From: Bacillota bacterium
Lineage (GTDB): Bacteria > Bacillota > Clostridia > Oscillospirales > Ruminococcaceae
Length of the DNA stretch: 11,928 bases
Assembly: GCA_023458875.1 (NCBI GenBank)
Contig: JAEWXO010000001.1
Location: 1 to 11,928, forward strand
Direction of reading: 5' to 3'
The notes beneath the pieces are model-generated. The model searched no databases. It was not told the origin of the DNA and saw only the letters and a list, made by a program, of their open reading frames with translations. Each line of letters opens with the position of its first letter. Positions within the stretch are counted from its first letter, which is position 1. Below are positions 1-6,759 of the stretch, piece by piece. The translations under genes were made by a program, and so were the position numbers.

Positions 1-123
1 TAGCTTTTAATCGACAAACCACGTAGCATAACGGAACGCATAAATGCGTTCCCTACATTGAGCGTAACCCTCGTAGGGAACGGATTCATCCGTTCCGTGA
101 AATTCATCCTGCGAAGTTTGAGT
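1..123 (+). repeat. Hairpin-rich dispersed repeat, left copy of a 123-bp inverted pair
   Basis: This segment is the exact reverse complement of 11804-11926; I compared all 123 bases and found no difference. It holds two short-loop hairpins: 33-52 (GGAACGCAT/ATGCGTTCC) and 77-96 (GGAACGGAT/ATCCGTTCC), each with a 9-bp stem. The inner arms also form a third inverted pair, CGTTCCCTAC (47-56) with GTAGGGAACG (73-82), so two folds compete. There is no ORF. The build resembles REP/BIME-type or small non-autonomous hairpin elements. Identity begins at the window edge, so the true left end is unknown. Confidence 0.85.
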
Positions 124-131
124 AAAATAAT

Positions 132-161
132 TTGAAATTTATCTTAATTTCTCTGTATATT
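132..161 (+). promoter_or_regulatory. Candidate sigma-A-like promoter for spoVT
   Basis: TTGAAA (132-137) and TATATT (156-161) are 18 bases apart, each one mismatch from consensus. A transcript from here would have a leader of about 140 bases. In Bacillus spoVT is transcribed by sigma-G in the forespore; I found no convincing sigma-G site in 124-300. The rest of that stretch is AT-rich, with the small palindrome TTACAGCTGTAA (160-171), and shows nothing else. Confidence 0.3.
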
Positions 162-309
162 ACAGCTGTAAAATACAAACAATAAAAATGCAAATATTAA
201 AACATCAAAAACCACGCGGAATATTTCCACATATTCAGATAAAATATAGTCTGAGTTACATGACATCGGAAATATTCTGTCAAACATTAAATATGGAGGT
301 ATTTTTAAT

Positions 310-849
310 ATGAAAGCTACAGGTATAGTCAGAAGAATTGACGATCTCGGAAGGGTCGTTATTCCAAAGGAGATAAGACGTACAATGCGTATACGCGAAG
401 GAGACCCTCTCGAAATATACACAAGCAATGACGGAGAAGTAATATTTAAAAAATATTCTGCTATAAATGAAATGTCGGAAAATGCTTCACAGGTTGCTGA
501 AATAATGGTAAAGCTTGCAGGCTGCCCTATTGTCATATTTGACAGAGATCATGTTGTTGCTGTTGCAGGTGTTTCCAGAAAGGAATTCAACGAGCGACGC
601 ATTTCGCCATCTCTTGAGGACATAATTGAAGGAAGAAAAAATTTCTTTAAAACAGAAAGTGAAAACGGTACTGTTATCCCGGTAGAGGGAATAGACAGAG
701 CAGCTATTGCATGTGTACCGATAATATCCTCAGGTGATGTTACAGGAGCCGTTGCATTTCTCGACGACGAAAATACAGTAACTGCAACAGACCTGCAGAT
801 AAGCCTTATACAAGCTGCAGCACAGTTTCTCGGAAAGCAAATAGAATAA
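310..849 (+). CDS. spoVT: Stage V sporulation protein T (AbrB-family transition regulator with GAF domain)
   Basis: Encodes 179 residues, the usual SpoVT length. Residues 1-50 form the AbrB/SpoVT swapped-hairpin DNA-binding domain, with the family hallmark GIVRRIDDLGRVVIPKEIRR and then RIREGDPLEIY. Residues about 55-178 fit the GAF-like ligand domain that separates SpoVT from short AbrB. In Bacillus SpoVT is a tetrameric DNA-binding protein that tunes late forespore (sigma-G) genes; that role here is inferred from the family. The ATG at 310 follows GGAGGT (295-300) by 9 bases. The gene stands alone between the left repeat and a two-way terminator. It implies an ancestry with sporulation but does not prove that this organism forms spores, since some non-sporulating Clostridia may keep the gene. 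Confidence 0.93.
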   Translation: MKATGIVRRIDDLGRVVIPKEIRRTMRIREGDPLEIYTSNDGEVIFKKYSAINEMSENASQVAEIMVKLAGCPIVIFDRDHVVAVAGVSRKEFNERRISPSLEDIIEGRKNFFKTESENGTVIPVEGIDRAAIACVPIISSGDVTGAVAFLDDENTVTATDLQISLIQAAAQFLGKQIE

Positions 850-860
850 TGTGTAAAAAA

Positions 861-897
861 TTCAGCGGACCGCATTATGATCCGCTGAAATTTTTTT
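861..897. terminator. Bidirectional rho-independent terminator between spoVT and the M48 gene
   Basis: TTCAGCGGA (861-869) pairs with TCCGCTGAA (881-889) across an 11-base loop. A run of seven T follows at 891-897 on the plus strand, and six A at 855-860 give the T-run on the minus strand. It ends spoVT 12 bases after its stop. It also serves the M48 gene, whose TAA (896-898) sits at the edge of the T-run. Confidence 0.85.
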
Positions 898-2278
898 ATT
901 TTTTGAAATAAATATTTTCTTTACCACAGTATATGCAGAAGCGCGATGATGATGTTATTGATTTACCGCAGTAAGAACAATAGGTTGTTTTTTCAAAAAG
1001 TGTGTTTACAAGCTTTTTAGGCTTATATTCTTCTTTTTTTCTTTCACTTACATTATAAATTTTACTGTATGCTCCGCTATCTGACCATTTCTGGAGTTCC
1101 TTTGCACGCATAACCGTCCATGGATGATTTTTATAAAGAACACTTAAAAATTTCATAAGCTTGTCAAATGTACTGTTATCCAGGTTTTCAAACTCATTTG
1201 CCTGTTCAAGAAACAGTGAATTATCTATCTCATCATAATGATTAGGCGGATATCCCGAAAGCTTTACCATTACAGATATAGCAGCATCAACATTCTGATT
1301 AGCAAGGAGTCCTGCTCTGTCAGCTGTAAGCTCTGACATTCTGTACCACTGATAGAGAAGCAGCGTTATTCCTTTGACTGCTATCTCACCTATTCCAAGA
1401 GTAAGGTTGCCGATTATATTGGCGATATAAGGAATAAAGTTTCCTATAGAATGATAAAGTACATGCTGACTTTTTATATGCCCTACCTCGTGACCCAGTA
1501 TAAACAAAAGCTCATCATATGTAAGCAGACTCATACAGATACTTGATATAACTATGATAGGCTTAGATGAACCGATTGTGCAGGCATTAAGCGAACCCTG
1601 AGTGACATACAATGGTGGTATTTCCTTTACATCAAGCACTTCACATACTGTTTTAAGTGCATTGTACAGATAAGGAATATTTTTTTCTGTTACCTTTACG
1701 TTTGAGCCTGTATACTGTACTGTAACCATTCTTTCAAAATTATATTCTGAATATAATTTTATTATTTTTTCAAGAGTTTTATTTGTATTAAGATTATCGA
1801 GGTATGCTCTGTCTGTCGGATGCTCATACTCTGCCGAATGAAGATTTGTAAATATTTTTTTATCACTGTCAAGAGGTTCAAGAACTGCAGCCGTAAGCAT
1901 ATCCGTTATGTGCTTTTCATTACCTTTAAAGATATCATGCGCAGACTTTCCCTTACTTGCAAATTCATCAATAATAAACTGTATTCTTTTCCTGCTGATA
2001 ACATTAACACAGTTACACAGAATTGACTTAGGAAGTCCGAAAATATCACGGAGCTTTACAAGTGGTTCTGTATCTGAAATTGTAAGCTTACAGTAGAGAT
2101 AACAATAATAATAAATTAGTGATGCCTGATTTTTAGTAATGGTGCAGTTATTAAGGACGTTCATAAGATAATCCTGTGAAAGTTCTCCGTTATAATTATA
2201 ATATTCTGCAATATCAGCCAGTTCATCCTGTGAAACAACTAATGATACTGATGATATCAATACCTGTGTTATATTCAT
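896..2278 (-). CDS. M48-family zinc metallopeptidase with C-terminal zinc ribbon
   Basis: Encodes 460 residues. The peptidase core shows the gluzincin motif HEVGH (263-267), the downstream SELTADRAG with the likely third zinc ligand E316, and an HPWTVMRAKEL segment (385-395) typical of M48 proteins. A hydrophobic stretch at about 280-312 follows the active site and may insert in or lie on the membrane. The C-terminus carries CSYCG (434-438) and CIYCG (448-452), a four-cysteine zinc ribbon. Residues 1-140 are a helical region I do not recognise. No signal peptide is seen, so the catalytic side is likely cytoplasmic, as in HtpX-like proteins. The ATG follows GGAGGG by 12 bases, and that site lies inside the end of the preceding small ORF, which suggests coupling. 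The substrate is unknown. Confidence 0.85.
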   Translation of the reverse strand: MNITQVLISSVSLVVSQDELADIAEYYNYNGELSQDYLMNVLNNCTITKNQASLIYYYCYLYCKLTISDTEPLVKLRDIFGLPKSILCNCVNVISRKRIQFIIDEFASKGKSAHDIFKGNEKHITDMLTAAVLEPLDSDKKIFTNLHSAEYEHPTDRAYLDNLNTNKTLEKIIKLYSEYNFERMVTVQYTGSNVKVTEKNIPYLYNALKTVCEVLDVKEIPPLYVTQGSLNACTIGSSKPIIVISSICMSLLTYDELLFILGHEVGHIKSQHVLYHSIGNFIPYIANIIGNLTLGIGEIAVKGITLLLYQWYRMSELTADRAGLLANQNVDAAISVMVKLSGYPPNHYDEIDNSLFLEQANEFENLDNSTFDKLMKFLSVLYKNHPWTVMRAKELQKWSDSGAYSKIYNVSERKKEEYKPKKLVNTLFEKTTYCSYCGKSITSSSRFCIYCGKENIYFKK

Positions 2279-2286
2279 ATGTTCTG

Positions 2287-2427
2287 TTATCCCTCCATAC
2301 CGCAGCTCTTTATATAAAGCTCATCAGCACTTTCTCCGGTAGTATTAAAGGTTTCTTTCTTTTTCTTTTCATAGCTCTCTTTTTCTACTATTTTATCAAT
2401 CTGCTCAAGATGTTCAGCAAAATTCAT
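2287..2427 (-). CDS. Small 46-residue charged protein upstream of the M48 peptidase
   Basis: An ATG at 2427 opens 46 codons ending in TAA at 2287. AGGAGG (2435-2440) stands 7 bases upstream, the best ribosome binding site near this operon. The product begins MNFAEHLEQIDKIVEKE, is rich in Lys and Glu in its first half (with a KKKKE run), and ends SCGMEG. It looks like a soluble amphipathic helix with no signal or membrane segment. Its last codons contain the GGAGGG used by the M48 gene, whose ATG lies 8 bases beyond the stop. It could be a real small partner or regulator of the peptidase, or a leader peptide that couples translation. I do not recognise the family. Confidence 0.6.
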   Translation of the reverse strand: MNFAEHLEQIDKIVEKESYEKKKKETFNTTGESADELYIKSCGMEG

Positions 2428-2457
2428 TTTTGTTCCTCCTGTAATTTTATTATTTTC

Positions 2458-2494
2458 AAAGCATTGTTTGTTTTTTATAAACTAACAATGCTTT
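2458..2494 (-). promoter_or_regulatory. Long hairpin in the 5' leader of the small-ORF/M48 operon
   Basis: Arms 2458-2473 and 2479-2494 form a 16-bp stem with one mismatch and a 5-base loop, carrying AAAGCATTGTT against AACAATGCTTT. It lies between the promoter -10 and the first ribosome binding site and would begin about 10 bases into the transcript. No T-run follows on the minus strand, so it does not look like an attenuator. It may stabilise the mRNA or act as a protein or RNA target. Confidence 0.5.
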
Positions 2495-2510
2495 TCTTTG
2501 TCATATTCAA

Positions 2511-2539
2511 ATTATAACGGTTTAATCCGGATTTGTCAA
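2511..2539 (-). promoter_or_regulatory. Consensus sigma-A promoter of the small-ORF/M48 operon
   Basis: On the minus strand TTGACA (2539-2534) and TATAAT (2516-2511) both match consensus exactly, with the ideal 17-base spacer. Transcription would start near 2504 and read the hairpin leader, the 46-codon ORF and the M48 gene. The -35 box lies directly next to the end of the dispersed repeat at 2541-2612. Confidence 0.85.
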
Positions 2540-2540
2540 T

Positions 2541-2612
2541 TGCAAATATTTCGACCCGGCACGGGTCGACCGGGCTTTGTGGTAGCGCCTTTGACCTTCA
2601 CTAACATATCTG
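2541..2612 (-). repeat. Two-hairpin dispersed repeat, copy 1
   Basis: Read on the minus strand this matches the copies at 7796-7909 and 8747-8814 through CAGATAT, a GTGAAG-type block, CAAAGCCCGG, GGTCGAC and GGGTCGAAA. Its main hairpin is TCGACCCG (2551-2558) with CGGGTCGA (2562-2569), loop GCA. It begins just after the stop of the MgtC-family gene on the same strand and ends against the -35 box of the next operon. It may act as a transcript 3' element for the upstream gene, but no T-run follows. Confidence 0.7.
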
Positions 2613-2620
2613 ATTCAAAG

Positions 2621-3289
2621 CTAAACCTGCATTGAAAATTTCACGACATTGCTGTCGTTTTCCATAATATCAATAATGCCGTCAATTGTAACGTTTTTAG
2701 GTGTTCTTACTATAATATCAACGTCAATGGTATCATCAGTATTTTTAGCTATATTAAGCTGTTGAATTACAATATTCGATTTTAAAAACTTTGTTTTTAA
2801 TTTATCAATAGCGTTTTCCGTATGTATTATTTTTAATGAAACCTGTAGCATAGGCATATTTTCAGAACTTGGAATAAACAAATGAAGCAAAGTCTGAATA
2901 ATAATAATCATCGCAGTAGCTGCTATTCCTATTATATACATTCCCGAGCCTATAGCACATCCCACTCCTGCTGTTGACCATATTCCTGCTGCCGTTGTCA
3001 GACCATTTACAGCACCATTTTTCAAAAAAATCACACCTGCACCAAGAAAGCTTATACCGGTAATAATATTTGAAGCTATTCGTGAAGCATCTACGCTTAC
3101 TCCCGGTAAATCTGCCACATCCAAAAATCCGTATTTTGATACGATTACAATCAGTGTTGCGCCGAGCGTAACCATTATATGTGTCCTTATCCCCGCTTCC
3201 TTCTGTCTTCTGCTTCTTTCCAGTCCTATCAGCGCACCGCATAACACAGCTGTGACCATGCGCAGAAGAAATATAACCTGATTATCCAT
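2621..3289 (-). CDS. MgtC/SapB-family inner-membrane protein
   Basis: Encodes 222 residues. About four hydrophobic segments span residues 1-140, with the family motifs GALIGLERS (18-26), GIRTH (33-37), GISFLGAGVI (78-87) and GLTTAAGIW (96-104). Residues about 147-222 form a soluble alpha/beta tail like the ACT-type domain of MgtC proteins. In pathogens MgtC binds and inhibits the F1Fo ATP synthase and supports growth at low magnesium; the role in commensal Firmicutes is less clear and should not be assumed to be magnesium transport. The ATG lies 12 bases from GGGAG. The gene sits alone between a terminator and a dispersed repeat, so it is probably monocistronic. Confidence 0.88.
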   Translation of the reverse strand: MDNQVIFLLRMVTAVLCGALIGLERSRRQKEAGIRTHIMVTLGATLIVIVSKYGFLDVADLPGVSVDASRIASNIITGISFLGAGVIFLKNGAVNGLTTAAGIWSTAGVGCAIGSGMYIIGIAATAMIIIIQTLLHLFIPSSENMPMLQVSLKIIHTENAIDKLKTKFLKSNIVIQQLNIAKNTDDTIDVDIIVRTPKNVTIDGIIDIMENDSNVVKFSMQV

Positions 3290-3322
3290 AACTTATGTTC
3301 ACTCCCTTTCATCATATATATA

Positions 3323-3351
3323 AGTATGCCATTATACAATTTTTTTGTCAA
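3323..3351 (-). promoter_or_regulatory. Possible promoter of the MgtC-family gene
   Basis: A perfect TTGACA (3351-3346, minus) has at 17 bases only CATACT (3328-3323), a 4/6 match. A perfect TATAAT (3336-3331) lies only 9 bases from TTGACA, too close to pair with it. The transcript may start from either hexamer; the sequence does not settle which. Confidence 0.4.
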
Positions 3352-3360
3352 CATAAATAA

Positions 3361-3405
3361 TAAAAATTCTGCCGCAGTCAAAGTAAATACTTAAGACTGC
3401 GGCAG
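3361..3405 (-). terminator. Rho-independent terminator of the aspartate kinase gene
   Basis: CTGCCGCAGTC (3369-3379) pairs perfectly with GACTGCGGCAG (3395-3405), an 11-bp GC-rich stem with a 15-base loop. On the minus strand AA and then five T follow. It lies about 20 bases past the kinase stop and separates that gene from the MgtC-family gene. Confidence 0.85.
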
Positions 3406-3427
3406 ATATTGTATGAAAATATTTGCA

Positions 3428-4753
3428 TCAGACAGCGTCAACAAACATACTGTAAATGCATTTTATTGCTTCTTCAAAGTCATGATGACCAATACCTATT
3501 ATAATATTCATTTCACTTGAACCCTGATCTATCATTTTAACATTTATTCTTGCATGTGCCAGTGCTGCAAATACACGTGCTGCTGTACCTCTTGTCTTGT
3601 ACATTCCACGGCCAACGACAGCAAGAAGCGCAATATCATGTTCTATTTCAAGATGATCAGGCTGAATCTCTTTTCTTATCTGTGCAAGGACTGATTCTTC
3701 TTTTCCTTCAAGAGATGCAGAGCTCATAACAATAGACATTGTATCTATCCCTGAAGGAATGTGTTCAAACGACAGATTATTTTTATAAAGAATATCAAGT
3801 ATTCTCTTTACAAAGCCTATTTCACTGTTCATCATTGCTTTTTCAATATTTATAGCACAGAAACCCTTTTTACCAGCAATACCTGTAATTGTGTTTTTGC
3901 TTAATTCATCGCTGTAGTCCTCAGATACTATCATTGTACCATCAGCCGACGGATCGTTTGTGTTTCTGATGTTTATCGGTATACCGGCAGTTCTTACAGG
4001 GAAAATAGCATCTTCATGAAGAACAGTTGCTCCCATATATGAAAGCTCTCTTAATTCTTTATATGTGATGGTTCTGATTACTTTAGGATTTTCTACTATT
4101 CGTGGATCTGCTATAAGGAATCCTGATACGTCTGTCCAGTTTTCATAAATTGAAGCATGAACCGCACGGGCAATAATAGAACCCGTTACATCCGAACCGC
4201 CTCTTGAAAATGTTTTTATTGTACCGTTAAGTGTAATTCCATAAAATCCCGGAATAACTGCATACTCAACATTTTTAACCTTTTCACGTATCGCTGCAAT
4301 TGTTTTATCAAGCATAAACATGCCGTTATCGTCGAAATATATTACTTCTGCTGCATCAATAAATTCAAAACCAAGATAAGCAGCCAGAATAATTCCGTTT
4401 AAATATTCTCCCCGGCTTGCCGCATAGTCACGTCCGCTTTTTGCTTTAAGGCAATATTCTATTTCGTTAAATTCCTTTTCAAGGCTGAGATCTATACCAA
4501 GATCTTTTATAATCTGGTTATAACGTTCTTTTATATTTCCGAACTGTTCCGAAATATCATCTCCATGAGCTGAAAGCTCATAGCAATTATACAGCATATC
4601 AGTAACCTTTATGTCCTCACTGAATCTTTTTCCAGGAGCTGAAGGAACTACAAACTTTCTTTGTAAATCTGATTTTATAATATCTGCAACCTTTTTGAAC
4701 TGATTTGCATCAGCAAGACTGCTTCCACCGAACTTTACAACTTTAATGCTCAT
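3428..4753 (-). CDS. lysC: Aspartate kinase (aspartokinase), monofunctional, two ACT domains
   Basis: Encodes 441 residues. It phosphorylates L-aspartate with ATP, the first step to lysine/diaminopimelate, threonine and methionine. The kinase domain (about 1-285) shows VVKFGGSSLA (5-14), VVPSAPGKR (35-43), SRGEYL (113-118), TFSRGGSDVTGS (181-192) and WTDVSGFLIADPR (206-218), all hallmarks of aspartokinases. Two ACT repeats follow, about 288-360 and 374-440; the second has LLAVVGRGM and INVKMIDQGSSEMNIIIGI. ACT domains bind the end-product amino acid, but which one inhibits this enzyme cannot be read here. There is no fused homoserine dehydrogenase. The ATG follows an AAGGAAG site. It has its own promoter and terminator, so it is a single-gene unit. 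The symbol follows common usage; which isozyme it is remains open. Confidence 0.95.
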   Translation of the reverse strand: MSIKVVKFGGSSLADANQFKKVADIIKSDLQRKFVVPSAPGKRFSEDIKVTDMLYNCYELSAHGDDISEQFGNIKERYNQIIKDLGIDLSLEKEFNEIEYCLKAKSGRDYAASRGEYLNGIILAAYLGFEFIDAAEVIYFDDNGMFMLDKTIAAIREKVKNVEYAVIPGFYGITLNGTIKTFSRGGSDVTGSIIARAVHASIYENWTDVSGFLIADPRIVENPKVIRTITYKELRELSYMGATVLHEDAIFPVRTAGIPINIRNTNDPSADGTMIVSEDYSDELSKNTITGIAGKKGFCAINIEKAMMNSEIGFVKRILDILYKNNLSFEHIPSGIDTMSIVMSSASLEGKEESVLAQIRKEIQPDHLEIEHDIALLAVVGRGMYKTRGTAARVFAALAHARINVKMIDQGSSEMNIIIGIGHHDFEEAIKCIYSMFVDAV

Positions 4754-4793
4754 AAAAATACTTCCTTAAATAATTATTGTGGATCACTATTTA

Positions 4794-4822
4794 AGTATAT
4801 TAAATTTTATACAGAAAATCAA
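4794..4822 (-). promoter_or_regulatory. Sigma-A promoter of aspartate kinase
   Basis: On the minus strand TTGATT (4822-4817) and TATACT (4799-4794) are 17 bases apart. The leader is about 35-40 bases, too short for a lysine riboswitch, and none is seen. No strong terminator separates this promoter from the alanine racemase gene upstream; only a 6-bp stem (TTTGTG/CACAAA) near 4860-4895 is present, so some read-through is possible. Confidence 0.65.
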
Positions 4823-4901
4823 TAGGGAGAAAATATAAAATTCGGAGAATAAAATGTGTGTTTTTGTGGAATACGACTGTTCTTTTCACAAAGACAACTT
4901 A

Positions 4902-6032
4902 TCAGTCAATATATACCCTCGGAACACGCTTTGATATACCGCAGACAACCTCATATCCTATCGTTCCATACCATGATGCAAGTTCGTCAGCTGTTATTGT
5001 TTCGCTGCCGTCAGTACCTATAAGTGTAACGATATCACCTTCTCTTACGTCATCAATTTCCGATACATCAATCATCATCTGATCCATACATACACGTCCG
5101 GTAATATCACATCTTCTGCCTTTGACTATAACCTGGCCTTCAGAGGAAAGAAGCCTTGAATATCCGTCGGCATATCCCACGGTTACCGTAGCTATTTTAA
5201 CGGCCTTATCAGCAGTATATGTTCTTCCGTAGCTTATACTTTCACCAGGGTTTACTGTCTTTACATCTGAAATGACAGCTTTAAATTCCATAACAGGCTC
5301 TACCTCATACGGAAGAGGCAGCGGATAGTTAGGATACAGTCCGTACATGGTTATTCCTATACGTGCAAGAGTACTTGTGCTGTCGCAGTGATATGCCGAA
5401 CCTGCGCTGTTAAGAAAATGTACATGCTTTAATCTTATTCCTCTGCTGTTCAATTCGGAGTAAACATTTTTTATAAAATCAGCCTGCTTTTTTGTATATG
5501 CTATATTTTCCGCTATATCGCTGTCGGCTACAGCAAAGTGTGTAAATATTCCTTCAATAATAAGATTTTTGTATTTAAGTATTTCTTCTATTTCATCACA
5601 GCACTCAGCTGCTGTATCATGCTTTAATCCTATTCTGCCCATTCCTGTATCAATTTTAATATGACATCTTACAGGCATGTCAGTTGCTTCCGACAGTCTC
5701 TGCGCATATTCCCTTGAAACAATGCACTGCAGAATTTTATTATTTACAATCTCGTCAGCATATTCAGGAGGAGTATAGCCAAGTATAAGTATTTCTTGAT
5801 TTTCACATGTTTTTCTTACGCTTATTGCTTCATCAAGATTAGATACAGCAAAATATTTTATTCCGATCTCATTAAGCTTCTTTAAAATTTCCCTTTCACC
5901 ATGGCCATATGCATCAGCCTTTACAACAGCCATAATGTCTGTGTCCGTCGAAATATGTGATTTTATCGTATTTACGTTTTTTTCGAGTCTCGATAAATTT
6001 ATTTCAGCCCAGGCTCTTTTATGATTTTTCAA
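4902..6032 (-). CDS. alr: Alanine racemase (PLP-dependent)
   Basis: Encodes 376 residues from a TTG start at 6032. It interconverts L- and D-alanine, supplying D-Ala for peptidoglycan. From that start, the PLP-binding lysine is K38 in VVKADAYGHG; the catalytic tyrosine is Y268 in SYGRTY; HIKIDTGMGRIGL, ARIGITMYGLYP and GRVCMDQMMIDV are the other family motifs. An N-terminal TIM barrel and C-terminal beta domain fit the usual length. A longer reading from TTG at 6065 adds 11 residues (SNIKTRSCFLL), but it has no ribosome binding site and overlaps the divergent promoter. AAGGAG (6043-6048) lies 10 bases before the TTG at 6032, and the shorter N-terminus (KNHKRAWAEINL) matches family starts. In some Clostridia racemases serve spore dormancy; nothing here shows that. 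Confidence 0.94.
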   Translation of the reverse strand: MKNHKRAWAEINLSRLEKNVNTIKSHISTDTDIMAVVKADAYGHGEREILKKLNEIGIKYFAVSNLDEAISVRKTCENQEILILGYTPPEYADEIVNNKILQCIVSREYAQRLSEATDMPVRCHIKIDTGMGRIGLKHDTAAECCDEIEEILKYKNLIIEGIFTHFAVADSDIAENIAYTKKQADFIKNVYSELNSRGIRLKHVHFLNSAGSAYHCDSTSTLARIGITMYGLYPNYPLPLPYEVEPVMEFKAVISDVKTVNPGESISYGRTYTADKAVKIATVTVGYADGYSRLLSSEGQVIVKGRRCDITGRVCMDQMMIDVSEIDDVREGDIVTLIGTDGSETITADELASWYGTIGYEVVCGISKRVPRVYID

Positions 6033-6042
6033 AAGAAAACAG

Positions 6043-6048
6043 CTCCTT
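6043..6048 (-). promoter_or_regulatory. Ribosome binding site that sets the alr start
   Basis: AAGGAG on the minus strand stands 10 bases before TTG (6032). It lies inside the reading frame extended from 6065, which therefore cannot use it. Confidence 0.75.
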
Positions 6049-6058
6049 GTCTTGATAT

Positions 6059-6086
6059 TTGACAATTATTATGTTAGAATAATAAT
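6059..6086 (+). promoter_or_regulatory. Candidate sigma-A promoter of the YpsA-like gene
   Basis: TTGACA (6059-6064) with AATAAT (6081-6086) at a 16-base spacing, followed by a leader of about 30 bases. The short divergent region to alr must also hold the alr promoter; there I see only weak AT-rich hexamers, so the two may overlap. Confidence 0.5.
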
Positions 6087-6121
6087 TTAGAGATAATATT
6101 TAAATCTAAGGGGGATAAATT

Positions 6122-6658
6122 TTGAAAGATAAAACTGTTTGTTTTTCAGGTCATCGTCCGGAAAAGCTGCCCGGAGCAGGAAAAGACGAAAATACTGAAA
6201 CCAGATTTATCAAGGAACTTCTGAAAACAAAGATAGAAAAATGCATTTCAGAAGGTTATATCCGTTTTTTATCAGGTGTCGCCAGAGGAATCGACCTTTG
6301 GGCTGCGGAAATTGTTCTGGAGTTCAAAGAATCAAACCCTTTAATTGAACTTATCTGTGTAAAGCCTATTATCAGCCAGGGTGAAAGCTTTCCTGATGCA
6401 GACAGGCAGCTGTACAATAAAATTATCGGAAGTGCTGACTCGGTTATATGTACATCCGATACATACAGGCGAAGCTGCTATATGATACGGAACAGATACA
6501 TGGTTGACAATTCAGATAAGCTTATCGCCTTTGTAAAAAGCTACAGAAGCGGTACAGGTCAGACAATTAATTACGCAAAAAAGACCGGAAAAAAAACAGA
6601 CATTACTGATTTATCCGATATAAACTTTTATTTGAACTATGAACAGCTTATGCTTTAA
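6122..6658 (+). CDS. YpsA/DUF1273-like SLOG-superfamily protein
   Basis: Encodes 178 residues, close to the length of Bacillus YpsA. The Rossmann-like SLOG fold is marked by CFSGHRPEKLPG (7-18), FLSGVARGIDLWAAE (49-63), RNRYMVDNSDKLIAF (123-137) and SGTGQTINYAKKTGK (143-157). SLOG proteins bind nucleotides or nucleotide-derived ligands; YpsA has been linked to cell division and stress in Bacillus and Staphylococcus, but its ligand is unsettled. The start is a TTG at 6122 behind AAGGGGG (6108-6114) with 7 bases between; there is no better in-frame ATG. It is divergent from alr and followed by an AT-rich gap of 222 bases, so probably a single-gene transcript. Confidence 0.85.
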   Translation: MKDKTVCFSGHRPEKLPGAGKDENTETRFIKELLKTKIEKCISEGYIRFLSGVARGIDLWAAEIVLEFKESNPLIELICVKPIISQGESFPDADRQLYNKIIGSADSVICTSDTYRRSCYMIRNRYMVDNSDKLIAFVKSYRSGTGQTINYAKKTGKKTDITDLSDINFYLNYEQLML

Positions 6659-6759
6659 TTATGCTTTCATAGCACAGATTTAATTATACTACCTAATAAT
6701 TATTTTGTATAGTTAAATAATAAAAAAGTTTTCAAAAATATTTTCTCAACTTTTCAACA

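Noticed and set aside
2176..2517. Plus-strand hydrophobic open frame opposite the M48 start and the small ORF
   Set aside because: It reads the reverse of the promoter, hairpin and small ORF, and its hydrophobicity comes from T-rich antisense sequence.
2862..3242. Open frame antisense-register to the MgtC-family gene
   Set aside because: It is an out-of-frame shadow with low-complexity composition and no ribosome binding site; the MgtC motifs lie in the other frame.
4800..4901. Lysine riboswitch or T-box ahead of aspartate kinase
   Set aside because: The leader from the mapped hexamers is about 35-40 bases, and no T-box or L-box sequence is visible.
6033..6065. Longer alr start at TTG 6065
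   Set aside because: No ribosome binding site precedes it, and AAGGAG with a family-like start lies 11 codons inside.
6690..6715. AT-only hairpin as terminator of the YpsA-like gene
   Set aside because: The stem is six A/T pairs only, too weak to support a call.
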